From NCBI GenBank assembly GCA_022843625.1, contig JALHNH010000051.1, positions 1 to 46,187 of the forward strand: a stretch of DNA of 46,187 nucleotides. Direction: 5' to 3'. The translations under genes and the position numbers were made by a program. The notes beneath the pieces are model-generated. The model was not told the DNA's origin, made no database searches, and saw only the letters and a program-made list of their open reading frames with translations. Position 1 is the stretch's first letter; every line of letters starts with the position of its first letter. Source of the stretch: Bryobacter sp. (lineage in GTDB: Bacteria > Acidobacteriota > Terriglobia > Bryobacterales > Bryobacteraceae). Positions 8,896 to 17,046 of this stretch are shown piece by piece.

Positions 8896-9612
8896 ATGCG
8901 CAAAGACATTACCCTCGTAGCCGAAACCCGTGAAACCCGTGGCAAGAATGCCGCTCGCCGCCTGCGCGTCGAGCACAAGAGCCCCGGTATTCTTTATGGC
9001 ACCGGCGGCGACCCCGTTGCTCTGACCCTGAGCCCCAAGGAAATCACCAAAATCCTGACCAGCTCCAGCGGCTTTAACACCATTTTTAACCTCGATGTAC
9101 AGGGTCAGGTTACTCCTGTGATCATCCTCGACTGGCAGACTCATCCCATCAAGGGCAACATTCTGCACGTAGACCTCAAGCGCGTCGATCTCACCAAGAA
9201 GATCACCGTCAACGTGCCAGTTGTTACCACCGGTGAGCCTTCTGGCGTCAAGCTGCAGGGCGGCCACTATGAGCTGGTCAACCGCTCAGTTGAAATCGAA
9301 GTACTCCCCGACGACATCCCAGAGAACTTCACCATCGACGTGGCTGGTCTCAAGCTGAATGAGAGCGTCCGCAGCAAGGACATCCCGATGACTGGCTCAA
9401 TGCGTCTGCTCTCAGATCCCGAACTCGTCATCTCCCACGTCGTCTCGTTGCGTGCTGAAGAAGAAGCCACTGAAGCCAAGGCTGGCGAGCCTGAAGTAGC
9501 CAAGAAGGGCAAGAAGGAAGATGCTGCTGCTCCTGCTGCCAAGGCTGCCAAGGGTGCTGCTCCTGCTGCCAAGGCCGCTCCTGCTGCCAAGGCTCCTGCC
9601 AAGAAGAAGTAA
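8896..9612 (+). CDS. rplY: 50S ribosomal protein L25 / general stress protein Ctc
   Basis: A 238-residue CTC-type L25 that binds 5S rRNA. The L25 domain starts ITLVAETRETRGKNAARRLR and is followed by the Ctc beta domain (PVVTTGEPSGVKLQGG region, about residues 110-190). The last 45 or so residues are a low-complexity Ala/Lys/Pro tail (repeated APAAKA units) that is not part of the conserved fold. GAGG lies about 10 bp before the ATG. The tail is coded by a short DNA repeat described separately. Next gene, pth, begins 12 bp downstream. Confidence 0.95.
   Translation: MRKDITLVAETRETRGKNAARRLRVEHKSPGILYGTGGDPVALTLSPKEITKILTSSSGFNTIFNLDVQGQVTPVIILDWQTHPIKGNILHVDLKRVDLTKKITVNVPVVTTGEPSGVKLQGGHYELVNRSVEIEVLPDDIPENFTIDVAGLKLNESVRSKDIPMTGSMRLLSDPELVISHVVSLRAEEEATEAKAGEPEVAKKGKKEDAAAPAAKAAKGAAPAAKAAPAAKAPAKKK
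9529..9593 (+). repeat. Three copies of a 17-bp unit in the 3' end of rplY
   Basis: The sequence GCTCCTGCTGCCAAGGC occurs exactly at 9529-9545, 9559-9575 and 9577-9593. It encodes the APAAKA units of the L25 tail. The unequal spacing (30 bp then 18 bp) suggests growth by slippage or recombination, so tail length may differ between strains. Confidence 0.9.
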
Positions 9613-9624
9613 TAGTTTTCCACT

Positions 9625-10245
9625 GTGCAATCCTGGCTCATCGTTGGTCTTGGCAATCCTGGCCCCGAATACGAGTGGACTCCGCACAATGTTGGTTTTT
9701 TGACCGTAGATCGTTTTGCCTCGCGCAACGGTCTACGGATCTCCCGCCCCGAATGCCAGTCTCTGGTTGGGGTCGGAGACGTGAAGGGCGACCGCGTCAT
9801 TGTTGCCAAGCCGCTGACTTTCATGAATCTCAGCGGTGCCGCTGTCAAGCAGCTCCTCGACAAGTACGAGCTGACTCCAGCCAACCTGATTGTAGTTTTT
9901 GACGAGCTCGCTCTCGAATGGGGAAATCTCCGCATTCGTACCCGAGGCTCCGCCGGCGGACACAACGGAATGAAATCGATCATCTCGTCAGTCCGTTCGG
10001 AAGAATTCACCCGAGTCCGGCTCGGTATCAATCCGGGCTCTCCGCTTGGCAGCGGGCCTATCGTTTTAGGTGAAAAAGCCAGGCACTTTGTGCTCGCGGT
10101 AATTCCCAAGAGCATGCGTGCCGATTTGGATCTCTGGTTGGATGAAGCTTCGTCCAGCATCGAGTCCATAATTGCCGAAGGCGCCGAAAAGGCCATGACG
10201 AGGTTCAATCGTCGCGCCCAAGGTTCTAAAGAAGAGGAAAAATGA
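9625..10245 (+). CDS. pth: Peptidyl-tRNA hydrolase
   Basis: Pth (206 aa) frees tRNAs from peptidyl-tRNAs that drop off the ribosome. It starts with GTG; the N-terminus IVGLGNPGPEYEWTPHNVGF contains the conserved Asn and the catalytic His. Other conserved pieces are KPLTFMNLSG (substrate Asn), the FDEL Asp, and RGSAGGHNGMKSII. The usual Arg before His in the TRHNVGF motif is Pro here, a mild variation. The ATG of rpsF overlaps the stop by 4 bp. Confidence 0.95.
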   Translation: MQSWLIVGLGNPGPEYEWTPHNVGFLTVDRFASRNGLRISRPECQSLVGVGDVKGDRVIVAKPLTFMNLSGAAVKQLLDKYELTPANLIVVFDELALEWGNLRIRTRGSAGGHNGMKSIISSVRSEEFTRVRLGINPGSPLGSGPIVLGEKARHFVLAVIPKSMRADLDLWLDEASSSIESIIAEGAEKAMTRFNRRAQGSKEEEK

Positions 10246-10757
10246 GTCTCAGACTTTACGAAGAACTGTTTATCGTAAAACCCGACTCGACCGACGAGTT
10301 GGTCGATCCGCTAATCGAACAAATGAAGCAGCTGATTGAGAAAGAAGGCGGCAACGTGCAGACCACTGAAAAGTGGGGCACTCGCAAGCTTGCTTATCAG
10401 GTTGGCCGTTATTTTGAAGGTTATTACATCCTGTTGCGCTTTGAAGCCACAGGTATCACGATCAAGGAAATCGAACGCCGTTTGCGCGTTAACGATCTTG
10501 TGATCAAGTACCTCACCGTTCGTCTCGACGAAGAGATGAAGTGGGTGGACAAGCGCAAGAAGCGTCGCGAGAAGCGCGCCGCCCGCAAGCCGCAGGTTGC
10601 AGCAATGCCCGCCGCTCCTGCCCCTGGTGCTGCCGCACCTGGCCCTGTGGCCCCCGCTCTCCCGAGCGAGCCCGCAGTGCCCGCCCCCGGCAAGCCCAAT
10701 GAGCCGGTAGCCCCGGAAGCCCCAGCCGCCGAAGCTCAAGCTCCGGTAGCCGAATAA
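10242..10757 (+). CDS. rpsF: 30S ribosomal protein S6 with a Pro/Ala-rich tail
   Basis: The first 100 residues are a complete S6 domain (LYEELFIVKPD start, the YFEGYYILLRFEA strand, then LRVNDLVIKYLTVRLDEE). A basic stretch KRKKRREKRAARK follows, and after it about 55 residues made almost wholly of Ala, Pro, Gly and Glu. Total length 171 aa compares with roughly 95-135 for most S6 proteins. S6 pairs with S18 on the 30S platform, and rpsR follows 31 bp downstream; no ssb or priB lies between them, unlike in many bacteria. Confidence 0.95.
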   Translation: MSLRLYEELFIVKPDSTDELVDPLIEQMKQLIEKEGGNVQTTEKWGTRKLAYQVGRYFEGYYILLRFEATGITIKEIERRLRVNDLVIKYLTVRLDEEMKWVDKRKKRREKRAARKPQVAAMPAAPAPGAAAPGPVAPALPSEPAVPAPGKPNEPVAPEAPAAEAQAPVAE

Positions 10758-10788
10758 CCAGTGGAAGCGAATAAGGAGAACCTGAACC

Positions 10789-11100
10789 ATGGCTGAAGGA
10801 AGAGGCGGCCGCCCTATTGCGGCCTCGATGCGCCCCACCGGTGGTGACAAGGCGAACATCGTCAACAAGAAGCAGTATTTCCGTCGCAAAAAAGTATGTC
10901 GTTTCTCGGTCGAAAAGATCGACTACATCGACTACAAGGACATCAACCTGCTCCGGCAGTATGTGTCTGAACGCGGCAAGATTGTGCCACGTCGCCTGAC
11001 CGGCACCAGCACCCAGTTTCAGCGCCGTCTGGCCGTTGCCATCAAGCGCGCCCGTAACATCGCGTTGCTGCCGTTTGCGACGCGGGAAGGAGAAAAGTAA
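10789..11100 (+). CDS. rpsR: 30S ribosomal protein S18
   Basis: S18 (103 aa) binds the 30S platform with S6. The conserved core FRRKKVCRFS, then IDYKDINLLRQYV and GKIVPRRLTGTS, is intact, with a longer than usual Gly/Arg-containing N-terminus. AAGGAGAA lies upstream of the ATG. The stop codon is immediately followed by the ATG of rplI with no spacer, and a GGAAGGAGA inside the last codons probably serves as the rplI ribosome site. Confidence 0.95.
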   Translation: MAEGRGGRPIAASMRPTGGDKANIVNKKQYFRRKKVCRFSVEKIDYIDYKDINLLRQYVSERGKIVPRRLTGTSTQFQRRLAVAIKRARNIALLPFATREGEK

Positions 11101-11547
11101 ATGGAACTCATCCTCCGCGAAGATATCGACAAGCTCGGTTCGCGCGGTGAGGTTGTAAAGGTAAAGGACGGCTACGCCCGTAACTTCCTTCTCCCCCGCC
11201 GTATGGCCGTTGCTGCTACTGCTGCCAACAAGAAGATTGTTGAGCAGGAGCGCCAGAGCTGGCTCCGCAAGGAAGCCACTGTCAAGGCTGATGCTGAAGG
11301 TCTCGCACAGATCCTCAACGGTGTTGTCCTCGAATTTGAGCGCAAGGCCGGTGAAGAAGATCATCTCTTCGGATCCGTTACTTCGCTCGACATCGAAGGC
11401 GCACTCGAACGCAAGAGCTTCAACATTGACAAGAAAAAGATTGTTCTCGACGAGCCTCTCAAGACTCTCGGCGAACACAAGGTCAAGCTTCACCTCTACA
11501 AAGATGTGAATGCTGAAATCACTGTCAACATTACCAAGGAAGTCTAA
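11101..11547 (+). CDS. rplI: 50S ribosomal protein L9
   Basis: L9 (148 aa, normal length) has the N-terminal rRNA-binding domain with GEVVKVKDGYARNFLLPRR at about residues 16-34, a central connecting helix, and a C-terminal domain ending in a strand (VKLHLYKDVNAEITVNI). It starts directly behind the rpsR stop and is followed after 13 bp by an SDR gene, so the ribosomal transcript probably continues into non-ribosomal genes. Confidence 0.95.
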   Translation: MELILREDIDKLGSRGEVVKVKDGYARNFLLPRRMAVAATAANKKIVEQERQSWLRKEATVKADAEGLAQILNGVVLEFERKAGEEDHLFGSVTSLDIEGALERKSFNIDKKKIVLDEPLKTLGEHKVKLHLYKDVNAEITVNITKEV

Positions 11548-11560
11548 GGATCTTACTGCG

Positions 11561-12307
11561 ATGGCTTATTTCGATCTAACTGGTCAAACAGCAATTATTA
11601 CTGGCGCAGCCGGTGGCATTGGCGAAACCATTGCCCGTCGCTTCGCAAATTCCGGCGCAACTGTAGTCATTGCCGATCTCAATGTTTCGGCCGGTGAAGC
11701 GATTGCCGCCTCGCTCCCCAATTCCTCCTTCGCACTCTCGCTCGATGTCACATCGAGCGAGAGCTGCGAAAAACTCGTTGCCGAAGTGATCGCCCGCACG
11801 GGGCGCATCGACATCGTGGTAAACAATGCTGGTGTAGCCGGCAAAGCTGCTCCTGTCGAGGAGCAGACCAACGACGACTGGGCTCTCTGCGTCGCGGTTA
11901 ACCTCAATGGCCCCTTCTATCTCTGCAGGGCCGCCGTGCCTCACATGCGCAAGCGGAAGTATGGCCGTATCGTGAACATTGCTTCCATTGCCGGCAAAGA
12001 AGGCAACCCCAACATGAGCGCATACTCTGCTACCAAGGCAGGCCTCATCGGTTTTACGAAATCTCTGGGCAAGGAAGTTGCCCTCGACGGCATTACCGCC
12101 AACTGTGTCTCACCCGCCGTCGTCCGCACGAAAATTCTGGAACAGCTCACTCCTCAGCAGGTCGATTACATGACCCAGCGCATCCCCATGCGGCGCACTG
12201 GTGAACCTGAAGAAATCGCCGCTGTCGTACACTTCCTGGCCAGCCCCGATTCGTCTTTTGTCACTGCTCAAACCTACGACGCCAGCGGCGGCAGAGCTAC
12301 TTACTAA
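11561..12307 (+). CDS. SDR-family oxidoreductase (FabG-like)
   Basis: A 248-residue classical short-chain dehydrogenase/reductase. The NAD(P) loop TGAAGGIGE lies near residues 14-22, NNAG near 88, and the catalytic Ser/Tyr/Lys are supplied by NIASIAG and YSATKAG near 140-160. The substrate may be a 3-oxoacyl thioester or a small alcohol/ketone; the family is too broad to decide. I place the start at 11561, preceded by AAGGAT at 11547-11552; the frame opens upstream inside rplI. It ends exactly where the next gene begins. Confidence 0.88.
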   Translation: MAYFDLTGQTAIITGAAGGIGETIARRFANSGATVVIADLNVSAGEAIAASLPNSSFALSLDVTSSESCEKLVAEVIARTGRIDIVVNNAGVAGKAAPVEEQTNDDWALCVAVNLNGPFYLCRAAVPHMRKRKYGRIVNIASIAGKEGNPNMSAYSATKAGLIGFTKSLGKEVALDGITANCVSPAVVRTKILEQLTPQQVDYMTQRIPMRRTGEPEEIAAVVHFLASPDSSFVTAQTYDASGGRATY

Positions 12308-13711
12308 ATGATTCTCCAGCCCTCGCAGTACACAAAGGTTCCAGTTAAGGAACTGCTTTCTGAACTCGGCCTCGGTCGCGTGGGCCTGGACCGTCGCCTG
12401 ATTGATGCTCTCCTTTCCCGTCCAGAGGAATCCGCTCCCGCCCTGGTTGCTTATGGCCTGAATCCTCCTGAAGATTCCCGGCTGCAACTCGACGCCGACA
12501 TCCTGAACCTGCTTGCGGCGATGCCCCACAAAAAGTCACTGGATTACGTGATCTCTTTGTTGCGCGACGGCTTTACCGAGATTCCGGAGAGCATGCTTGA
12601 GATCACCAAAAAAGCGGGCCCCAAGGCCGTTGAAGCGCTGATTGGTCTCTACCGCGAAATGGAAGAAGAAGCTGCCGGCGAAGTCGCATTTCTTCTGGCT
12701 GGACTTGGATTGCGCGATCCGCGAATCCTTGAAATCATCCTCGAACGTCTCGAATTCGATATGGAAGACGGGGCGATGCTTCTTGGTCTTTATGGCGATC
12801 CGGCTGGCAAATCTCCCCTGGAAAAACTGGCCCTCGAATTAGGCAAAAATCGCGAGATCGACTTCGCACTGGAACAACTGTGCAACCGCCAGGAAGGCTA
12901 CGAAGATCCTGAAATGGATCACCTCGAATCGTATCCCGATATCCAGGGTCCGGAATTTGAAGTTCTTGAAGACGACGAGATTGTCGATTTTGCCACTCAG
13001 CACGAGGATGAAGCAGTTCGTCTCGCCTCACTTGACGTGCTGGAAGATCTGGAACTTCCCGTCTCCGCTGTCCAGCCGCTCATCGCTCTTGCCACTGCCC
13101 CAGGTTCCATTCCTGTTCGTGCTGGTGCTTTTCGAGCTTTGGCTCGTTTGAATCAGATTGAAGAAGTTCGTGTTGTCGCCGAAGCGATTCTTTCGGATGC
13201 AACCAACCCGGCCAAAATTCGTGCTGCCAGCCTGATTACGTTGCTGCCGGACAGCATAGCCCCGGCTAGCCTTCGTACCCATATTGAGGAGTTTCTCGCC
13301 GACCCCGATTCCAGGGCCGATGCCGTGCACGCCATGTGGCGTTCGCGAGAAGCTGCTTATAATACTCGCTTCGGTTCGTACCTCAATGATGCCGATCTTG
13401 CCGTTCGCCGTCAGGCCATTCGTGGCGCCGGTGTCTGCGGTGACGTTACTGCTATTGGCAAGCTGCGCGATCTGATGATGGACGACGAAGTTCGCAAAGA
13501 CGCTATCTTCGCCTACGCTATGGCTGTCCCTTCTGATATCTCAGCCAGCCGCGTTCGTAGCCTCTATAGCCGCATCGAAAAAGAAGCGGGCGGGCTCAAC
13601 CGCGACGAAGCCACCTCTGTTGGTATTGCTCTTGATATGCGACTTGAAGCCGATGGGAAAGATCCAGTTTTCTTCACGCCTCAGGACGATGGTTCCGAAG
13701 ACGAAGAATAA
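12308..13711 (+). CDS. HEAT-repeat-like helical protein
   Basis: A strongly acidic 467-residue protein built of helical repeats of about 30 residues, for example ALIGLYREMEEEAAGEVAFL, FATQHEDEAVRLASLDVLED, PVRAGAFRALARLNQIEE and DADLAVRRQAIRGAGVCGD. This is the pattern of HEAT/ARM-like scaffolds, which bind proteins. It has no signal peptide and ends with an Asp/Glu cluster. The ATG follows the SDR stop with no spacer, so the two are translationally coupled. The acidic composition would suit a basic partner, but that is speculation. A weak hairpin follows the stop. Confidence 0.75.
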   Translation: MILQPSQYTKVPVKELLSELGLGRVGLDRRLIDALLSRPEESAPALVAYGLNPPEDSRLQLDADILNLLAAMPHKKSLDYVISLLRDGFTEIPESMLEITKKAGPKAVEALIGLYREMEEEAAGEVAFLLAGLGLRDPRILEIILERLEFDMEDGAMLLGLYGDPAGKSPLEKLALELGKNREIDFALEQLCNRQEGYEDPEMDHLESYPDIQGPEFEVLEDDEIVDFATQHEDEAVRLASLDVLEDLELPVSAVQPLIALATAPGSIPVRAGAFRALARLNQIEEVRVVAEAILSDATNPAKIRAASLITLLPDSIAPASLRTHIEEFLADPDSRADAVHAMWRSREAAYNTRFGSYLNDADLAVRRQAIRGAGVCGDVTAIGKLRDLMMDDEVRKDAIFAYAMAVPSDISASRVRSLYSRIEKEAGGLNRDEATSVGIALDMRLEADGKDPVFFTPQDDGSEDEE

Positions 13712-13730
13712 AACAATTTCGGGTTGTTTT
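13710..13730 (+). terminator. Possible weak intrinsic terminator after the ribosomal run
   Basis: AAAACAA at 13710-13716 pairs with TTGTTTT at 13724-13730 around a 7-base loop (TTTCGGG), followed by GTTTTGG. The stem is A/T rich and so weak. It overlaps the stop of the HEAT-like gene. It sits where the long transcript that began near apt or earlier would be expected to end. Confidence 0.4.
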
Positions 13731-13777
13731 GTTTTGGATTCACAGTTTATTCATCTACTGCAAATTTAGATGTAAAC

Positions 13778-13797
13778 AACTGAGGTCAAACTCAGTT
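13778..13797. promoter_or_regulatory. Perfect 7-bp inverted repeat next to a GTG start
   Basis: AACTGAG (13778-13784), GTCAAA loop, CTCAGTT (13791-13797), ending one base before the GTG at 13799. The stem covers the only Shine-Dalgarno-like bases (TGAGG) ahead of that start. It could be an RNA hairpin that limits initiation or a protein-binding palindrome. The intergenic gap (13712-13798) holds nothing else clear. Confidence 0.45.
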
Positions 13798-13798
13798 C

Positions 13799-14689
13799 GT
13801 GGCTCAAACTCTTCGACGTAGGGACATTTTCTTTATTCCCCTCGCCTTGGCTTGTCCCCCGCTGGATGCCGCCAGCCCTCTTTCGCTTTCAACTCGTTAC
13901 CGGATCGATGCAACCATCGCGCCGTTTGGTTTCACTGTCTTTTCCCGTAAAGAAGTCGGCTTTGGTTTCGCCCGCCTTCGAGTTCACACAGGGAATGGAG
14001 AATCAGTCACTGCCTTCGAATTTGGTGGTGCCAGCATTCCGGATCGAACAAACGGCATTCATCAGATCGGCTACTTTGAGGAAGAGCTTTCAGAAGCGCA
14101 AACGAAGCTTCTCTCAAGCCGCTATTTTGGCTTCATTTCAAATGCGCCAGAGGGTGCTCCCAGTTCTGCAACTCTGGCCCTTGCCGCGGACTCCAGTGCC
14201 AAAACTCAATATTGTTGTGCGGTCGAGGGAGAGATTACCGATGGGCAGGCCAGCTTTTCCAAAACCTACGAGGCCCCGCTTCCAAAGGATGCCAGCCTCT
14301 CTTCCCTTGGTGGCCTGTGTCAGGTTATGCGAACTGCCCTTTCAAGGATTTGCGCCACATCCTGCCTGCAAGGTTCCCGCACGGCAAAACCTTGCCAGAG
14401 CTTTCTTAGTGTACTTGCACAATCTGCCTTTGGTGCTTCTTTCACTCTAAACACCACCTATCAATATGGAGACAGGGTACTCAGGTTCTCATCCAACCGC
14501 CAACATATAGGGGACAAAATAGTTTTGGATGCTGAGGTTCAAGGCAAGAGTCGGCATCGCTTCAGTTTCACTTGTCGCAATACAGGACACCTTGAACTCC
14601 CGATTCGCATTGAATACAATCCCAAAGCCTGGCTGCGCCTTACTCTCGTAGCAGTCCCCGAGCCAGCGGCCCCCAAGGAGACTGCTTGA
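13799..14689 (+). CDS. Exported Cys-containing protein of unknown function
   Basis: A 296-residue protein whose N-terminus (RRRDIFFIPLALACP, ending near DAASP) looks like a Sec or weak Tat signal peptide. The mature part begins with a strand-rich YRIDATIAPFGFTVFSR segment and includes FEFGGASIPDRTNG and YFGFISNAPEGAPS; cysteines are clustered around residues 140 and 170-200. I recall related-looking exported proteins in other Acidobacteria but cannot name a family. The start is GTG, with a perfect inverted repeat in front. Its stop overlaps the TTG start of the PHP gene by 4 bp, linking it to the PHP-glycosyltransferase pair. Confidence 0.7.
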   Translation: MAQTLRRRDIFFIPLALACPPLDAASPLSLSTRYRIDATIAPFGFTVFSRKEVGFGFARLRVHTGNGESVTAFEFGGASIPDRTNGIHQIGYFEEELSEAQTKLLSSRYFGFISNAPEGAPSSATLALAADSSAKTQYCCAVEGEITDGQASFSKTYEAPLPKDASLSSLGGLCQVMRTALSRICATSCLQGSRTAKPCQSFLSVLAQSAFGASFTLNTTYQYGDRVLRFSSNRQHIGDKIVLDAEVQGKSRHRFSFTCRNTGHLELPIRIEYNPKAWLRLTLVAVPEPAAPKETA

Positions 14690-15801
14690 CTCGATCTTTC
14701 CTCTATCACGCTTCTCGCCAGCCCCTGCCCGGGCATCTCGGTACTGCTGTGTCGCTGCACTCGCACACCAGCCGGTCCCGCGAGACCATGAGCTTCATTC
14801 CGCGCTATGTCAATAAGGTTCCTTATATGACCGGGCGCATCCGTCACCTGGAGACCGCTTATTTCGACTACCATGGCAAACCCTTCGATTACTCCCGTGT
14901 CTGGTGGACCCCACCTCTTGAACCCAAAGCCGCCTTCGACCTCGAACGCAAGCAGATTGAACAGAAGCTCGGACGCGCCGCCTTGGTCAGCCTTAGCGAC
15001 CACGACAACGTCGATGCCGGTTTCGCTCTCGAGATCTTCGAAGAATGCGCCGGTGCGCCCATATCCTCTGAATGGACCGTCCCGCTAGGCCAGTCCTTCC
15101 TTCATCTCGGAGTCCACAATATGCAGCCGGGGCGTGCTCGCATGCTGGAGGAGTCGATGAAGCAAGTCACGGCCAATCCTTCAGAAGAACGCATCGAGGC
15201 CATGCTTGACGAACTGCAGCGCGACCCGAACACGCTGATCATCATCAATCATCCCCTTTGGGACGAGGCTCGAATCGGCCAAACTCATCACCTGCAGATT
15301 CTTAATTCCTTTCTTGCTCGTCACGGCCGACACATCCATGCTCTTGAGCTCAATGGTCTTCGTTCGCCAAAAGAAAACAACGATGTCGTGCAACTGGCTG
15401 AAGTCTGGGGGTTGCCTCTCATCTCTGGAGGCGATCGTCATGGCTGTGAGCCCAACGCTCTCGTCAACCTCACAAATGCCACCAGCTTTAATGACTTTGC
15501 AGCGGAAATTCGAAACGGGGCACCGACTCATACCGTCTACATGGAGCAGTACGACGAGCCGATTCGCTTGCGCGTATTACAGGTAATGTCTGATGTCCTT
15601 CGCACTTACAATAACTTTTCTTCCGACCGCCGCCGTTGGTCAGACCGTGTCTTCTATCTTTGCGACGACTCAACCATCCGCCGGGTCTCCGACGTCTGGA
15701 CTGGTAATGGCCCCGATATTGTGGGGCAATTTATTTCGGCAATGCGTCTGTTGGAATCGCGCCACGTACGAGCTGTGCTCAAGTTGGCCCTTGCTACATA
15801 G
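14686..15801 (+). CDS. PHP-domain metal-dependent hydrolase-like protein
   Basis: A 371-residue protein with all four PHP metal-binding motifs: SLHSHTSRS (His25, His27), LSDHDN (Asp105, His106, Asp107), INHPLW (His189) and SGGDRHG (Asp250, His252). Glu129 (SSEWTVP) and His144 sit where further ligands are expected. PHP proteins are phosphoesterases acting on DNA ends, histidinol phosphate, nucleotides or sugar phosphates; the substrate here is unknown. The likely start is TTG, inside the previous stop codon. The glycosyltransferase 22 bp downstream suggests a role in glycan or glycolipid metabolism. Confidence 0.85.
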   Translation: MTRSFLYHASRQPLPGHLGTAVSLHSHTSRSRETMSFIPRYVNKVPYMTGRIRHLETAYFDYHGKPFDYSRVWWTPPLEPKAAFDLERKQIEQKLGRAALVSLSDHDNVDAGFALEIFEECAGAPISSEWTVPLGQSFLHLGVHNMQPGRARMLEESMKQVTANPSEERIEAMLDELQRDPNTLIIINHPLWDEARIGQTHHLQILNSFLARHGRHIHALELNGLRSPKENNDVVQLAEVWGLPLISGGDRHGCEPNALVNLTNATSFNDFAAEIRNGAPTHTVYMEQYDEPIRLRVLQVMSDVLRTYNNFSSDRRRWSDRVFYLCDDSTIRRVSDVWTGNGPDIVGQFISAMRLLESRHVRAVLKLALAT

Positions 15802-15823
15802 CGGATACTAAATCTAGATTGGA

Positions 15824-17035
15824 ATGAAGCCCATGCGCGTTGCGTTCTTTACCGATTCCTTCCACGAGATTAACGGCGTAGCCCATACCAGCCGCAATCT
15901 CGACGGGTTCGCTCGCCGCCGCAATCTTCCATTTCTAAGTATCCATGCCGGTGAGAAGACGGAGCTCATCCGTACGGGCAACCACATCGAATTGAATCTG
16001 AAGCGTTCGCCCGTTGGCATCCCCATTGAAAACGACATGAGCTTTGATCTTTTCTTTGCTCGTCACTGGAGCAGAACCATGGAGGCGCTGAGGGAGTTTC
16101 AGCCCGATGTGATCCACCTGACAGGCCCGAGCGATGTCGGTATTCTAGGCGCTGCCTGTGCCGAAAGGCTTGGGATTCCGATTCTTGCCAGTTGGCATAC
16201 CAACCTGCACGAGTACGCTGGCACCAGGCTGGGTAGCATTATCTCCTGGTGCACTACAGATTCGATTCGAGCGAAGATCGAGCGCGCGGCCGAGGCCGCC
16301 TCACTAGACATCCTTAGCTTCTATTATTCGTTTGCCAGACTCTTGCTGGCCCCCAATCCTGAACTGCAACGGCTGCTCGAAAAAAAGACCAAGCTCCCCT
16401 GCCAGTTGATGCACCGTGGCATCGACCGGGAGCTGTTTCATCCCATGCGTCGAACCAGGCGTGACGACAATCTCGTCTTTGGATTTTGCGGCAGGTTGCG
16501 CCCAGAAAAAAACGTTCGCATCCTCGCCCGCATTGAGGAAATGCTCATTGCCGAAGGCGTAACTAACTACAAATTTCTAATCGTCGGTGATGGAAATGAG
16601 CGCGAGTGGCTTCAGCAAAATATGAAGTCTGTTGAACTCCCGGGAATCCTGCGGGGCCAGCAACTGGCTGAAGCTTATGCCAACATGGACGTTTTTTTGT
16701 TCCCGAGTTGGACCGACACTTTCGGCAATGTAATACTAGAGGCGCTTGCCTGCGGTACCCCCTGCATCGTGACCTCAGGTGGCGGACCCAAATTCCTGAT
16801 TGAGAATGAAGTCTCCGGGTTAGTCGCGAACTCTGACGCAAAGTTCATCGCAAGTTCAGTCTCAGTGGCCCGCAATCCAGACAGCCGCAAACGCCTGCGT
16901 GAAGGTGCCTTGCAATCGAAATTCGTCCAGACATGGGACGACGTATTTGAAGAGCTTTATCGCGCTTACGCCCAATGTGTCCGTATCGGACTACATGGGA
17001 ATGCACTCAGGACTTCGCATTCTGTCAGTCACTGA
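15824..17035 (+). CDS. GT4-family glycosyltransferase
   Basis: A 403-residue GT-B glycosyltransferase. The N-terminal Rossmann domain begins MRVAFFTDSFHEINGVA and contains SWHTNLHEYAG; the C-terminal nucleotide-sugar domain has FGFCGRLRPEKN, IVGDGNEREWL and the retaining-GT motif WTDTFGNVILEALACGTP (Asp in place of the first Glu of EX7E, as seen in several alpha-mannosyl/glucosyltransferases). It probably adds a sugar to a lipid or polysaccharide precursor in the cytosol. The start may be ATG 15824 or ATG 15833. It is on the same strand as the PHP gene, 22 bp away. Confidence 0.9.
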   Translation: MKPMRVAFFTDSFHEINGVAHTSRNLDGFARRRNLPFLSIHAGEKTELIRTGNHIELNLKRSPVGIPIENDMSFDLFFARHWSRTMEALREFQPDVIHLTGPSDVGILGAACAERLGIPILASWHTNLHEYAGTRLGSIISWCTTDSIRAKIERAAEAASLDILSFYYSFARLLLAPNPELQRLLEKKTKLPCQLMHRGIDRELFHPMRRTRRDDNLVFGFCGRLRPEKNVRILARIEEMLIAEGVTNYKFLIVGDGNEREWLQQNMKSVELPGILRGQQLAEAYANMDVFLFPSWTDTFGNVILEALACGTPCIVTSGGGPKFLIENEVSGLVANSDAKFIASSVSVARNPDSRKRLREGALQSKFVQTWDDVFEELYRAYAQCVRIGLHGNALRTSHSVSH

Positions 17036-17046
17036 CAAGACGCTCT

